64,000 nucleotides of DNA, from NCBI GenBank assembly GCA_964058845.1, contig CAXKVR010000049.1:1-64000 (forward strand), in the 5' to 3' direction. A program made the position numbers and the translations under genes. The DNA comes from Carex sylvatica (taxonomy: Eukaryota > Streptophyta > Magnoliopsida > Poales > Cyperaceae). Below, piece by piece: positions 11,495-23,769 of this stretch; positions within the stretch are counted from its first letter, which is position 1, and each line of letters opens with the position of its first letter. The notes beneath the pieces were generated by a model that was not told where the DNA came from, searched no databases, and was given only the letters and a program-made list of their open reading frames with translations.

Positions 11495-12423
11495 TTTTTA
11501 TTTGGTTGAAAGCCCATAGGTGATTGCATTGATCTAACAATTTACAAAGCAGCTATTACATAGATTTTTTGTTAAATTAAAAAAAAAGCATGAAAACCTA
11601 TGCATGCATTGAGCTACTTATAAAATCATCTAATCTGCTATGTCTTGAAATAACATATATGTGAGGCCAGAGAATGCGAAGTGGTCCATTCGCGCCCAAT
11701 TAGCAAGTAGGTGGGCCTTTATTTTCTTCTCTGGTAATGTAGACACGGCAGTAATTTTTTCGAGTTGCATGATTGACGGACTATGCCTCTTCGCATCCTT
11801 CCTTGATGACGAAACGTCTTCTTCTTTTCAAAATCGACGCCGCCCAGAGGAATGCATAGCTGAGAGGCACTGAATCAAACCGACCGGGACAGTCACCGCT
11901 CAAAGAAGAGAAGGAAGAGGGCACTAAATCAAACCGGACCGGGACAGTCACTACTCAACCGAAAAAGCACTGAATCAAACTGGACCGAAAACTGAATCAA
12001 TCGGACCAGGACAGTCACCACTCATAGAAGAGGTAGAAGAAGAAAAAGAAGAAGAAGAAGAAGAAGAAGAAAGAGAAGAGGAAGGAGACGACTCTTTACA
12101 ATCTCGTCATCGAGATCAACCATAAAGTACGTACCTTATTCACATATAGTTATAGTAGATATCGTAAGGTGAGGCAAATTCACAATATCCTCAGCTGAAC
12201 CCAAAAAATCAAGACAGATGAACGAAATGACGAGAGACAGAACTCTTAAACTAAGTCATCCGCTCAAATAAAACAAAATAAGATGAACCGGATTAGACGA
12301 GGAATGGAGTAAGCAGGATGGCAGACGGTGGCCGGTTGACTCTCAAAACGGCAATCGATGTCTCCAAGATTTTTGCGGAGTTCACAAGGGAGCACTCAAT
12401 ATTCTATTGTGCTTACAAATCAA
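11495..12423 (-). mobile_element. Poly(A) retroposon, about 0.9 kb, copy 1
   Basis: On the minus strand the element ends in an A-run (a T-run on + at 11492-11499). It is flanked by a shared 13-bp sequence, AAACATGTTATTT (11482-11494 and 12424-12436), as expected of LINE-driven insertion. The interior has direct repeats around GACTGTCCCGGTC and TTTGATTCAGTGC and a GAA microsatellite at about 12036-12075. It has no long ORF. Related copies are at 42447-43917 and about 56785-57560, all in the same orientation. Confidence 0.75.
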
Positions 12424-12436
12424 AAACATGTTATTT

Positions 12437-14495
12437 GTGTACTCATTTTGCTAATCGTAAACAATACATTAAACTTTCTGCAAATATATATTGACGGTAT
12501 GTATTCCCGACATGTTATGTGTAATAATAGGAGAGTTTAACAAGTTTGTGGATCCAAATATATAAATCAATTAAAAAAGTTGCACACAAATATGCTATGA
12601 ATATTATTATCTATAAGCATGAAAATTGAATCCTCAATTCATGAAGATAAGATCAAATGTGTTGAAAATATATTTTAAAATTATATTTTGAACACATTAG
12701 GTACGCTAACTGGATACTTGATCTTTTTGTGTCAATATATAAGCAGAAATATTGTAAAAGCCACATAGGTATAGGTATATATTTGCACAGGGGCAAATCT
12801 ACATTAATAATTGAATGGAGATCGATTGATCATCATTCATTTTCAAATTTTTATATTTATACCTTATTTTTAAATGTAGTTTAAAAGAAAATATTATAGA
12901 TAGTGTGAAATTGACTTCCATTTGAAGTAGTGAAATTTTATATGTTTGATTTTTATTCACATTTGATTCTTATAGTATGGAATTCTTAGTATATATTGTA
13001 TAATTAAAAAAAAACTAGATCAAATAAAATACAAATATATATCTTGTGGGCAGTATATACTTTTTTTTTTTTGTGAATGAATTGGTCTCCATTCATTTTT
13101 AAATTTTTATATTTATACCTTATTGTTAAATATAGTTTAAAAGAAAATATTATGGATATTGTAAAATTGACACTATAGTAGAAAAAATTTATATAGTCGA
13201 CTTCCATTTACATTTGATTCTCATAGTCTAGAAGTCTGACTCCACCCTTGCATCAACAAAAAATATGTCTTCTAATTTAAAGAAATCATATCAAATAAAA
13301 TACAAATATATATGTTGTGCACAGTATATACATTTTATTTGGCGAAACTGCCCGTAGGCTAAAACATTTACAACATTTAAATGCTGCACGCACACAAAAG
13401 CCCAAAAAATGGTGGTAACTATTAGTTCAAATTTTGATCCGCTTTAGATCCAATTTGGTGATAAAATATAAGCAAAGAGCAATTATAGTAATTTGTGTAG
13501 GTCTATAAAATTTTCTAATTAGTTCTTTCCTCATTTCAAGTCAACTAATAACAAAGAACATACAACTATTCTTGAAGAATTATCAACCACATGCAAGATT
13601 CGTGCTAATTTAAACATATCTTATCAATTTTGCTGCATATATATAACAGTGGAATGAATTTAGAGCATGTCATGTATAACATTGAAATTTTAGTAAGTTT
13701 GCAAATCAGAGCTTGTGCTTCAATTATAAAGATTCACACTGTGCTAGAAAAAAATATGTTTATATGATAAAAAAAATTAAATAGTTAAATTTTATGCAGA
13801 ATTGATCGTGTGTTTTACAAAAATAATTTCAGATTTGTTTTTGCAACACTATGTTTGACAAGACGGTCTTTTAGTATGTCTGTGCCTCAAATATATACAA
13901 ACAAAAGTATCACAATTTTTTTTTTTTAAAAACAATATAATATTCATACACATGAAATTATGTCTGCTGCTTCAAATATATTAGATCAAATTATATAGTA
14001 ATAGGAGCATCATATCATTATGTTAGTAAAAAAATTATACAACGATTAAAATGCATGCACACACGCGCAAACAAGTATTTACTAATTAGAAAGTCAAAGT
14101 TTGAATCACATCAGTTCATATGAATTAAATCAAACTTGGGGCAAAAAGAATACAACTGAAAAGCATCTATATCAGGCTTATTGGTGTTTGTTAACTAGTT
14201 CGAATCATTCAATCAAGAAAAAAAAAATGCAAGTATGCTTCTAAATGTTGTCGAGATTTTTTTTTTTAGATTTGAAATAAACAATATTATTATAAAATAA
14301 TTTAAGCTCGGTGACTAATATATCTATAGTATCCAAGTTTATTCTTTAAAGTTGTATAAATTACATATAGATTCATCTCGTACAAACTTTATAGACATCA
14401 TTTCAAATGTTATAATTTGGCCATGTTAGGTAGGACCATTTTAGGTAGTGTGAAAAAACTAAAAAAATAATATGATGTTTGGAAGATAAATAAAG
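12437..14495. other. AT-rich spacer with a tandem duplication
   Basis: No gene is visible. About 12810-13060 and 13080-13331 are two diverged direct copies of one unit of about 260 bp, sharing an ATTCATTTTCAAATTTTTAT-like start and a block around ATCAAATAAAATACAAATAT. Just after the second copy (about 13332-13360), GGCGAAACTGCCCGTAGGC resembles the 3' end of the 0.9-kb retroposon. The rest (13420-14495) is unstructured apart from A and T runs. Confidence 0.5.
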
Positions 14496-14650
14496 TAAGG
14501 TCCTGTTAGACGGACACATGGAATTGAAAATAGATTTGAGATATGGGTCAAAATGAACTATCTGTTACTGTTTTCGTGGAAAAAAAAAATTCAGTTCAAC
14601 TGAATTTTTTTCTTCCCAAATGAACAATAACGCACGCGAACAGAGCCTTA
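14496..14650. mobile_element. Short hAT-like MITE
   Basis: The left end TAAGGTCCTGTTAGACGG is partly complementary to the right end CGCGAACAGAGCCTTAA. The middle contains a strong hairpin (AATTCAGTTCAACTGAATT). AAGGYYCTGTT ends are common in plant hAT MITEs. No clear duplication is seen, so the class is tentative. Confidence 0.5.
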
Positions 14651-14879
14651 AAAAAATAAGAAGATAACAATTATTATTAATTAAACTACGCATAAATTTT
14701 GATATTAAATTAAGAAAATAAGATAATATTTTTATCTTATGTGAATGCAATGATAAGAGTTATTTTTTATTTTATCTCACTTTCAGACATGATTTAATAA
14801 AATTGTTAGGAGTGATAAAAAAAAGAAATATTTTTTCTCTTAATTTTATTCTCCACGAAACATAATAAAAAGTAATACT

Positions 14880-15612
14880 TATCTCGTATCTTTTTATCCC
14901 TAAATTTTATTCTTCTATCAAATATAATCATGTAACTACTTAACTCTTAACTTCATTCTGCTACTAAACATAGCCAAAAAGTGACACATGTCATTTATTT
15001 CTTATCTCTTAATTTTATTCTTCTACCAAACGCACTTAACTTTATTCTCCTATCAAACATAGCCAAATAATAACACTTATCATATATCTTCTTATCTCTC
15101 AACTTTATTATCCTACCAAACACACTCAGCTTTATTCTCCTGTCAAATATAGCCGAAGAGTGATAACTATCATGTATTTTCTTATCTCTCAACTTTATTC
15201 TCCTACCGAACACTCTCAACTTTATTCTCCTACCAAATATAGCTAAAGATTGACACCTATCATATATCTTCTTATCTCTCAACTTTATTCTCCAACCAAA
15301 CATAACCAAAGAGTGACACCTATTATATATCTTTTTATCTCTTAACTTTATTCTTCTACCAAACATAGCCAAAGAGTGACACCTATCATATATCTTCTTA
15401 TCTCTCAATTTTATTCTCCTACCAAACATAACCAAAGAGTGACACCTATCATATATTTTCTTATCTCTAAATTTTATTCTCCTATCAAATACCAAACACA
15501 GCATTTGAATAACATTTATTTTTATATCTTCTTATCTCTCAACTTTATTCTCATATCAAACATAGCCAAAAATAACGCTTATTTCATATATTTTTATCCC
15601 TCAACTTTATTG
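14880..15612. repeat. Tandem array with 63-bp period
   Basis: About nine imperfect copies of a 63-bp unit containing CTTATCTCTCAACTTTATTC, then CTACCAAACATAGCCAAAGA and a GTGACACCTATCATATATC segment. Some units are shortened or carry an extra internal copy of the CAACTTTATTCTCCTAC block. The long minus-strand reading frame across 14995-15504 repeats every 21 residues because 63 is divisible by three; it is not a gene. Confidence 0.88.
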
Positions 15613-15619
15613 ATCTCCG

Positions 15620-16360
15620 CAACTATATTTTCATGTGTTTAACGATGTATTTAGAATAAATATTGGTATCATATTGAATTAAACAATATATACAAAAATA
15701 AAGGACAATCAAATTCTATCCTAAAAAATAATGTTTATCTCACTTCCTAGGCTAGTAGGTGGCCAAGATGGTCTTCTATCCTAAAAAATAATGTGTATTT
15801 CTGATTTTAACTTTAAAAGCGTACTTTGTATTAGAGAAAAGGAAAATTATTATCTTTCTATAATTTTTTTTCCCCCACCTTACATTCTTAGAGATAATGC
15901 TTAACTAAATTGACTGGTAAAAAATAATATTTTGTTACTCTTACACTACAAACATGGTCTTTAAATTTATCTCTTATTTTGAATATAATGGCTAAACTAC
16001 CCTAATCTTTTTTTATTATGCTACTAAAAAAAGTGTGCCAAAATTGACAACAAAATTTATTTTTTTATCTCTCCACTTTATTTATCTTTTAAACATTATT
16101 TATTTATTTTCTGCTCTCTTATTCCTCTTGTATGCTACTATAATTGCCGCACCTCCGATTTTTAACCAAATTCTCTAGATTGAAGAAATTGTCAAAAATT
16201 AGATGTTGGATTTTTTTTTAAAATATAAATACAAACTTGATGTTCGGAGCTATATAATAGTAGAAATATTTGTAATTTATAAAACTATTAAAATTTAGTT
16301 ATTGACCACTAACTAAATTAAGGAACCAATAAACATGTCATAAAACAGACCTAATTAACA
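15620..16360. other. AT-rich spacer, no gene seen
   Basis: A CTATCCTAAAAAATAATGT block occurs twice, near 15716 and 15776. Otherwise I find no supported feature. Confidence 0.4.
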
Positions 16361-16362
16361 CC

Positions 16363-16535
16363 AAATTTGAATCTCTAAAGTAGCCCAAAAGTTTGAGTTT
16401 GCATTCAAACTGTCCAATCAAATATGCACAAATATTAAAAGAGGCCTCTTGAATTCTATCTCGATCGAATTACCTCAAATTGTAACCAGACGATCCGGAA
16501 CCAAAATCAAAATTTTAAATTAAGATTCCAGATCA
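16363..16535. mobile_element. MITE family A, diverged copy
   Basis: The left arm CTCTAAAGTAGCCCAAAAGT, then TTTGAGTTTGCATTC, pairs with a right arm around CCGGAACCAAAATCAAAATT. The central GAATTCTATCTCGATCG segment corresponds to the GCATTCCACC region of the copy at 10283-10455. It is more decayed than the others. Confidence 0.65.
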
Positions 16536-16946
16536 ACATTAATTAACACCCCCCACAAACAACGGGACATTAAAAAAATGCAACACAAATGAGGCCTAGA
16601 TGCCTAGATGGCTAGATCCCATTTAATTTCTCAAAAAAAAAAAAAAAATGCAACACGATGTGCACTTATTAAATGTATGCAAATGCAAGTAGCTGTTTTT
16701 GTCAAAATCCGCCTCCGTCACTAGCAAGTTGACAGCGTGTTCATGTTCATTCAATTTAATAAATAGCTGTCTGCTCAGGGCTCTGTCACGTTCAATTTTT
16801 TTATTTGACATGTTGCATCCACAATGGCAATTAAATTAACAGAATCAGGCCTAGAATTGAATAGCCATTGTGAATGCAAATCATTGTTAATTAACAATGG
16901 CAATTTTTTTTACTAAACTATGAATTATGATTACATAATTATTAAC

Positions 16947-17340
16947 TGGAGGGTTCCAATGTCTCATCTTTTTCATACCTCATCATAGCTCATATTTTAT
17001 AACTTTGTTTTCAAAGTCCAAATTGTCGATCTGAACCGTTCAACATATATTTATACTAAAATATGTATGGGGATGAAATTATATTTTTTTTTGAATTTAT
17101 TTACTATTTTTTAAAATAGGTACAAAATCACTGTTTTTGAACCGTTCAAAAAACAATGATTTTTTATCCATCTTAAAAAATAGTAAAAAAATTTCAAAAA
17201 TTATAAAATTTTATCCTTAATCATATTTTAGTATATATATCATGTTGAACGGTTCGAATCGACAATTTAAACTTTGAAAACAAAGATATAAAATTTAAAA
17301 TATGATGAAATAAGAAAACATGAGGCATTGAATCCTCCTC
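16947..17340. mobile_element. Foldback MITE, GGAGGGTTCCAATG ends
   Basis: The left end TGGAGGGTTCCAATGTCTC pairs with the right end GAGGCATTGAATCCTCCTC. The arms share a CAAATTGTCGATCTGAACCG segment and an AAAATCACTGTTTTTGAAC hairpin centre with 3643-4042 and 4255-4660. No clean 9-bp duplication remains. Confidence 0.75.
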
Positions 17341-17349
17341 TTGTTAATA

Positions 17350-18193
17350 ACCAGAATAACAGAATCCTAAAACTGTCATGTAAAAAGTGAATGCAATTAA
17401 AAATCATTCCTGGACATGTAATTCTGAACACTTCATAGACTCAGTTTATTTTTAGTACTTACAGAGTTACAGTCACTGTAAAAAGTGAAAATAGGCCTGG
17501 AATCAAATTTCATAAATTAGGTAAGATGCGGGGCCCACCGACCAGTGTCGGTTCTCCACGGTGCACGCTGTTTTCGCCGCTGCTTTTAGGGTTTCTAGTG
17601 TGCGACATTTCCCATTTTGCCCCTGTACTCTGACATTATCCTTTTATCTTTATCCAAAAATAAAAACTGGAGAATCCCAACTGTTCCCAACCTTCAGATA
17701 GAAAGGACTTCAAAACTACACGCGTCCCAAAATTAATCAGGCCACGTAGATAATCATTTCATCGTTGGATCAACAAAATATACGGCTAGGATCGGCCTTC
17801 TTGCACCGGAAAGAGAATTCCGTTTTATCCTTATCTTATTTTCTTTGTTCGAAACCAACCTTGGGCCAGAATTCAGATCCGGTACAATATATGACCGTGT
17901 AGAATGAAATATGAGTCGTCCGTTTCAGTCCGACACGAATCTTGGCAATGGATCCCATATATTCCAAATAGATAACGAATTGATTTTGGTCGGCTGGGAG
18001 TATTTTACACGCTCAGGTACCTCAGGGTTTCTTGTCTTCTGGGCCCCACCCCTTCATCTTTTCTTTTATTTATTCCTTCCCCCTTCTTCTTCCTCCTCTC
18101 GCTTTTACCCCATTTCTTCTCTCTCTCTCTCTCGTCTGTTTCAACATTTCCTCTTTTCTCCGAATCGGACCAGAAGCTTCGAATTGATCATCC
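17350..18193 (+). promoter_or_regulatory. Upstream region of the ACHT thioredoxin gene
   Basis: A spacer of about 840 bp that is less AT-rich than its surroundings from 17520 on. It contains GCCACGTAGATAATC near 17741 (an ACGT core) and ends in a long C/T-rich stretch with a CTCTCTCTCTCTC run (about 18060-18150), typical of plant core promoters and 5' UTRs (Y patch). A possible TATA-like AATATATGACC lies near 17886. The transcription start is not determinable. Confidence 0.45.
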
Positions 18194-19650
18194 ATGGCGG
18201 AGGTGTGTCTCAAAGGAGGTTTCGTTTCACCTGGCGCCAGGTTTCAGAACAAGAAAGGAAGCGTCTATTGTTCTCTGTTCTCTCCTTCGACTGTTGAAAT
18301 CAAGGATGCGTCGCACAAGAGCGGATTTAGCGAAGGGAGGTTGGTTTTTCCCGTGAGGAGAGAAAGACCTCTGAAGCCTTTTGTGGTCGCCTCACCTGTG
18401 CCGGTAAGTAAATTTCTTCAAATCTTATTGATTCAAAAAGAAAATTGTTTCTACTTTTTATTGGCAGAAGGTAACAGGTCTAAATCCAAATAACAATTAA
18501 TAGACCTAATTGAAGGCCCTATTAGTTCAGGTTTTTCTCCCTTGAGTTAATTAAATTGGTTATGTAGGTTTGCTAAATCTTGTGTAGAGATGGAGGGACA
18601 ATAAAATAAACTTGAGTTAAAATTAAATTGCGTAATTAGGATTGCTTTTGTAGAGTTGGAGGGAATCATTAAATAAACTGGTTTATAATTTATGATCTAA
18701 TTTGGTGATTGGACATCTTTTTTCTTTTTTGATATTTTTAGGAGAGTAACACAAACTTAAATGTTTGATTGAGGGTTTTTAAAACAATAAATTTTATTGC
18801 TGTTTCTTACTACTTTCCTTGGTCAAATAAACGGCTGTGTAAATTTATTTGAAATTTTCTCTCCTTTGAAATTTCAGAAGGGATTCACAATTGGACCAAA
18901 ATCCATGAGATGGTGGGAGCATGGGCTCAAACCCAACATGCGAGAAATCGAATCGACTCAAGATTTGGTTGACTCTTTAAGAAATGCTGGTGACAAACTC
19001 GTAGTTGTCGATTTCTTCTCGCCTAGCTGCCCCGGTTGCAAAACTCTCCATCCAAAGGTATTTAGCTAGTTAATTGCCTCAATCAATTCCATTAATTTTA
19101 CCGCAAAATTGGATTGCGACAAGTATCTAAATGAATTAATTTGTGCAGATTTGTCAATTTGCCGAGGCGAACCCAGATGTGTTGTTTCTCCAAGTAAACT
19201 ATGAGAAGCACAAATCAATGTGTTATAGCCTACATGTGCATGTTCTCCCCTTCTTCTGGTTCTTTAGAGGAGCTCAAGGCCGTCTCTGCGGGTTCAGCTG
19301 CACTACCCAAACAGTAAGTCCAAGACCTGTTAACCTGTTTAGACTTTTCTACAGTTAATCATACCCGTTTGACAACGAATTTGTTGATTTTGTTGCAGAT
19401 TAAGAAATTCAGAGATGCTTTGGCTAAGCACACACCGGAGAGGTGCAGTCTGGGGCCCACAAAGGGGCTCGATGAGTCGGCTTTACTGGCACTTGCAGCT
19501 AACAAAGAACTGAACTTCAGCTATACAAAGAAAGAAGAAGTCGAGACGGAGGTGCCAACTGGCATTCCTTCATTCGCACCTCTGTCTTCAGTTTCACCAG
19601 TGGCCACCATGGAGAAAGAGGAGAAAGAATTGGTGTCGACAGAGAGATGA
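18194..19650 (+). CDS. Chloroplast ACHT-type atypical thioredoxin (thioredoxin-like 1)
   Basis: Plastid thiol-disulfide exchange protein of the ACHT (Lilium-type) group; Arabidopsis ACHT4 is its closest relative I recall. Four exons, 18194-18403, 18878-19057, 19149-19313 and 19399-19650, all phase 0 with GT-AG borders, give 268 residues. Residues 1 to about 70 resemble a transit peptide, rich in S, K and R and poor in acids. A RWWEHGLKPNM block (81-91) precedes the thioredoxin fold. VVVDFFSPSCPGCKTLHPK holds the redox pair Cys121/Cys124, and HVLPFF supplies the cis-proline (164). Further conserved parts are LQVNYEKHKSMCYSL and the C-terminal CSLGPTKGLDE. The active site reads C-P-G-C; from memory relatives use C-G-[GS]-C. 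The ATG at 18194 follows a pyrimidine-rich leader. Subfamily (ACHT4 versus ACHT5) is not decided. Confidence 0.92.
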
Positions 19651-20920
19651 GATATGAAATCAAGTGATATCCCTATTATTTCCCTTTGTACAGTTCTTTT
19701 CTTTTCAGTTCCTTTCTAAATCGAACTGCTTTAAGTAGCTCATTTAGGGGGTTTAAATATTTAGAGATCCTTCTTATTTCAGATTTTAATGAGGTAGTGG
19801 GGAATGGCGAGTAGTCGCTTTTATTATCTAAGCAGGCTATGGCATTTTTAATCATTAGCTTGCTTATATATCAACTAGGTATTATTAGGGTTGTGAATTC
19901 CAGTGACATTTTATCTTGCCTGAGAGAAGAAAGATGAGTGATGTGTGAGGTTGTGTTTGGTTCAATTGAAAAAAAAAAGTTGTTCTCTGATATTTATCTT
20001 TGGAAAAAAATTGAAAAAAAAAAAAAGATATTGTATGGGCTTTTGGAAAGAAAAAAGCAAAGCAGTGTAATTATTTGAATATGTATTGTGTTTGAGAGAT
20101 AAGAGGATTGATGTATGGTTGTATTTTGTTGAAGTGAACAATATAGATATAATTGTGAGCTTATTATCTTATTTTTTATTGTCTTAGAATGTAAGTCTTA
20201 GAATATAAATGATCATGTTTATGATTGCTTGTGGATGAATTGTATTGAAAGCAGCAGCAATCTCTATGATTGTTTGGAAGAACCACAAAAAAAATAAAGA
20301 AAAACAGTTCAGAAATGTGAGATGTTGCTTAAAATTAGAGAATTATCCAGAAACAGAGGGACCTAACTACCTTGCTTCAATCTGAAGTATTGAATGGTGG
20401 GGTCAAATTTGAAACTGAGAGGCTGATAGTTGGTGGTGTCTGACTAGACGGTATGATCTGGTAGCGGTTTGATTTGTCAAATTTAAGACCCAAGTATAGA
20501 AAGTGGCCAGGTGTCATTGACTCGATAGACAAAGAAAAGAACTATTGCAAAATTCAAAATTGAGCAGGCTGGATTTTGATAGGAGGTTTGGCATCTAATC
20601 CCATAACACCTCACCTACATGATTTATTTAGTGTCAAAAATAGGATAGGAGCGAGACAACTACCATGGTCCCGGCAATTCTGGTCCATCTGTTTTAGATC
20701 GGATGGTGTGAGTTACACCTTTGACCAAACAAGACCGTTCCAATTTGATGGTTCGTTTAGGTAACGTGGAACTGAAGAACTTACCATTATCTGTATCCAT
20801 AATCCATCTATGTGGTTCTATTTTGTTCCCTTTTTTTGCTAGAGAAAACTATTTACAATTACAGGTCAGTTTTATTAAAAAAAAATATCATTTTACTTGT
20901 TATATATAAATTTGCGAGCG
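19651..20920. other. 3' flank of the ACHT gene and spacer
   Basis: The first 300-600 bp should contain the 3' UTR; the AT-rich tract with A-runs at 19969-20035 and an AATAAAG at about 20292 are possible end signals. No further gene is supported, and reading frames at 20576-20909 show no recognisable domain. Confidence 0.4.
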
Positions 20921-20924
20921 AGGC

Positions 20925-21140
20925 AACCGTACTGTGTATAGCGCATGTCGGTTGCTCAACATGGTCTCTCTGTATAAAAATATACTAACAAGTTTTACGT
21001 TTTTAATAGTTTTTTTTACCATTTTTAGATTAAAAAAAATAGTATTTTTGGATGGTTTAGAATCTTTATATCAGATGATTTTCTACCTATCTAGAAATAG
21101 TAAAAATAAAAATAATATATAAAATTTAGCCTTCAAACAC
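20925..21140. repeat. Truncated foldback MITE
   Basis: Shares with 3643-4042 the outer CGCATGTCGGTTGCTCAACA-like end, the GGATGGTTTAGAATC centre, and a TTTTCTACCTATCTAGAAAT block. The right terminus is missing, replaced by unrelated sequence after about 21140. Confidence 0.55.
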
Positions 21141-21462
21141 ATTTTTTGTTCGTTGTATATATTTTATCTTATGGTTCGTTGTACATATTTTACTATCACG
21201 GATAAAATAATCAAATCAAAGACGTAAGCTGCACCTGGAATTTGAATGGTATCTCTTCTCGACCATAACTAGTCATCACAACATGTTGTAAAGCTGGCAA
21301 TCTTTTATATTTGTGCCGCAATGTGTTTCATAAACTGATTTTGCTGTGCAATTTTGAAACCACCTCTTGAACTCAATGTGAGATAAAAAGAAATATTTAC
21401 ATCAACAATATTATTATTTTTCCTCGTTTAGATATGTTTGGATGTATAATAATAATATTAAC

Positions 21463-22004
21463 TAGAGGTGTCAATGGGTATGATAAGGGTCGGATGAAAG
21501 CATTTTCATACTCGTATCCGTTATAAATTGTCCTTATCCCTAATCTACCTTTGCCCACTACAAATTATTTTACCTGTACCCTACCTTTACCCGCTTTATC
21601 CGTTATGGTTGTTGGATAATGAAATGGTAGCGGGTAAGTAAATGATAGGTAATACTAATATAATAATTATTTTTATTATTTATTAAATAAAACATATACA
21701 TTCATTTCACACATATATAGTAATTTATTAAAAAAAGTTCCTGATCATGCTATGCGAAAGTAAAACAATTAAAATACTCTTTTCAATACTTATTAATATA
21801 TTTAATATTTTTTTTTCATAATTGCCCGATCGGGTAACATGTACGAAATGGACTTTATATGTACCCTTATCCATTTAGATAACGAAAAAAAATTTACCCG
21901 TATTCGATAAGTTTACGGAAAAAAAATATTACTTGTACCCATCTTATTGGATACGGTATATACGAGTTGGATAAACGGATAAAAGGGTGTCATTGACACC
22001 CCTA
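21463..22004. mobile_element. Non-autonomous hAT element, TATCCG/TTACCCG motif
   Basis: A 542-bp element. Ends TAGAGGTGTCAATGGG and the complement-like CATTGACACCCCTA; flanks ATATTAAC (21455-21462) and ATACTAAC (22005-22012), 7 of 8 identical. The arms carry repeated TATCCG, TTACCC and GGGTAA hexamers and related CCCGTA in opposite orientations. The interior (about 21650-21830) is AT-rich with no ORF. Confidence 0.82.
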
Positions 22005-22229
22005 ATACTAACTGGAGCTAGTATTATTTTTTATTTTTAGCAAATGTTAAAACTCAAGTCATCCAACTATTTAATATCCACAAGGAATTTTCCATTCAGA
22101 TTTCAAACTTGTAAAACTTTCACACGAAATGTATTGTTTTACCACTATACCAAATGATAGTTCTCTAGTATTACTCTTTTTATTTGAATGCAATATAGAT
22201 GCATTTTTCCCTCTGTGAAAAAACTTATT

Positions 22230-22565
22230 AGCATTATTTCGAATGATACATTGTTAAAATCGATCTACTTCACGAGTGATTTGTGTATTGCAAAATTTAG
22301 AAATTTTTGAATTCAGATAGTACAATATCAAGCGGTAAAAAAATGATGAAAAACAATTGCATTAAAGTAACCTATAAAACTTTATTTTTTGACCGCTTGA
22401 ATTTATATCAAATAATATAAAAAAATTACAATTTTGCATAAACACGCATCACGCATAAAGTAGATCAGTTTCAACAATTTAAATTCATCGTTTGAAACCA
22501 ATCTAATAAATTTTGGAGTTATGTTCACCAAATCTTCTTGGTAATAATAGCACAAGCTAGTTATA
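22230..22565. repeat. Decayed GAGTAGAAC-family MITE
   Basis: Contains the family landmarks GATCTACTTCACGAGTGAT, a TTGACC/GGTAAA pair around a central hairpin, ATCACGCATAAAGTAGATC and a CAATCTAATAAATTTTG segment, matching 11006-11453. The extreme ends are not recognisable. Confidence 0.6.
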
Positions 22566-23765
22566 CGCCTATAAATAATATTTGAATTGTCTAATAGCAC
22601 AGAATTAACATTATTCTAACACCATCAAATTATACTTTTCTCACACACTTATCCCTGATAACACTATTTTGGCACTAATATTGTGATAATTGAAACGCAT
22701 CCCTCATGAGAAATTAAAGTAAAACGAAAATTTTCATAAAATGCAGGAACTTACAAGCATGATCAGAGATGTTCGATCTTATAAGTAGTTGCAAAAATGC
22801 AAGTGTTTTGAGTCACATGATTGTTAGCTAAATATTATAAAATAAAAAAAATGAGCCTGAGTCCTTTTAACTTAAAAATAAGAGATTAAATCTCCTGCAT
22901 CTCTGGGGCAGAAAATTTATGTCCTTAAAATCATTGTTGGTAAATCTGAGGTGGACCTCAGATCAAATATTTAAATATTAAAAGTGCCTCCGACCCCACA
23001 CGGCAGTGGCTCTAGAGGCAGAAATTTCTTACACCTCTGAGGGCAGGTGATCTCGTTCCAAAAAATAATATAAAATCAATGCAAGCCGCAACCAAGTAGC
23101 CAACCAATACAAAGGTAACTCAACAGACATGGGCGGAACCAGAATTTGAGTATAGAGGGACTAAATAATAAATAAATAAAATACATAACACAAGATAACA
23201 CAAGATAAAAAAAAATCCTTCATTATTTGATTTCACAAAATGATACAATAAATAACTAACACTAATAAAGTGTCATATCTATCAAAATCAAACTAAAAAC
23301 ATAATATTCATATATTTTTATTTAAATTTTGCCGTATGATTTTCTAAAAGATCAAATGCAGTAATAATCTCATCTGAAGTAATTTTATTAGCTAGTTCCT
23401 TCTCAATATAAACAAGTATGTAGCCTCTGAGAAACTTGTCACTCATCTTATTTTAAAGTCTAGTTTTTACAAGCTTCATAGATCGAAGAATCGGTGCTAT
23501 AATTTATAATTTTGATTTGTCTTTCTTTAATTTGAGAATTTGTATATTTCAAAAAGATGAATACTTAATGATTTTTATTTATTTTTTTCTTTTCCGGCGC
23601 TACTACAAATAGAAATAACAATTTTGTTAATCACTTATCACATGGCTCAGGCGTGACTGGTCCAAATAGAGATATATCAAACTTTGTATATTATTATTGG
23701 GAGGGGCTTGTACTTGTAAAATAAATTATATAATAATATTTTTATATACTTAGTAATAAAAAATT
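22566..23765. other. AT-rich spacer, no gene seen
   Basis: About 22910-23050 has a short imperfect palindrome (CTCTGGGGCAGAAA against GGCAGAAATTTCTTACACC). GGGCGGAACCAGAATTTGAG near 23130 resembles the terminus of common plant repeats. I see no coding exon. Confidence 0.4.
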
Positions 23766-23769
23766 TAGG

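Noticed and set aside
14995..15504. 169-codon minus-strand frame with repeated RRIKLRDKKIYDRCHSL
   Set aside because: Product of a 63-bp noncoding tandem array; unit length divisible by three keeps it open.
17911..18297. 128-codon frame overlapping the ACHT start
   Set aside because: A different frame, Ser/Phe-rich from the C/T-rich leader; no homology seen. It could be an upstream ORF only if transcription starts before 17911.
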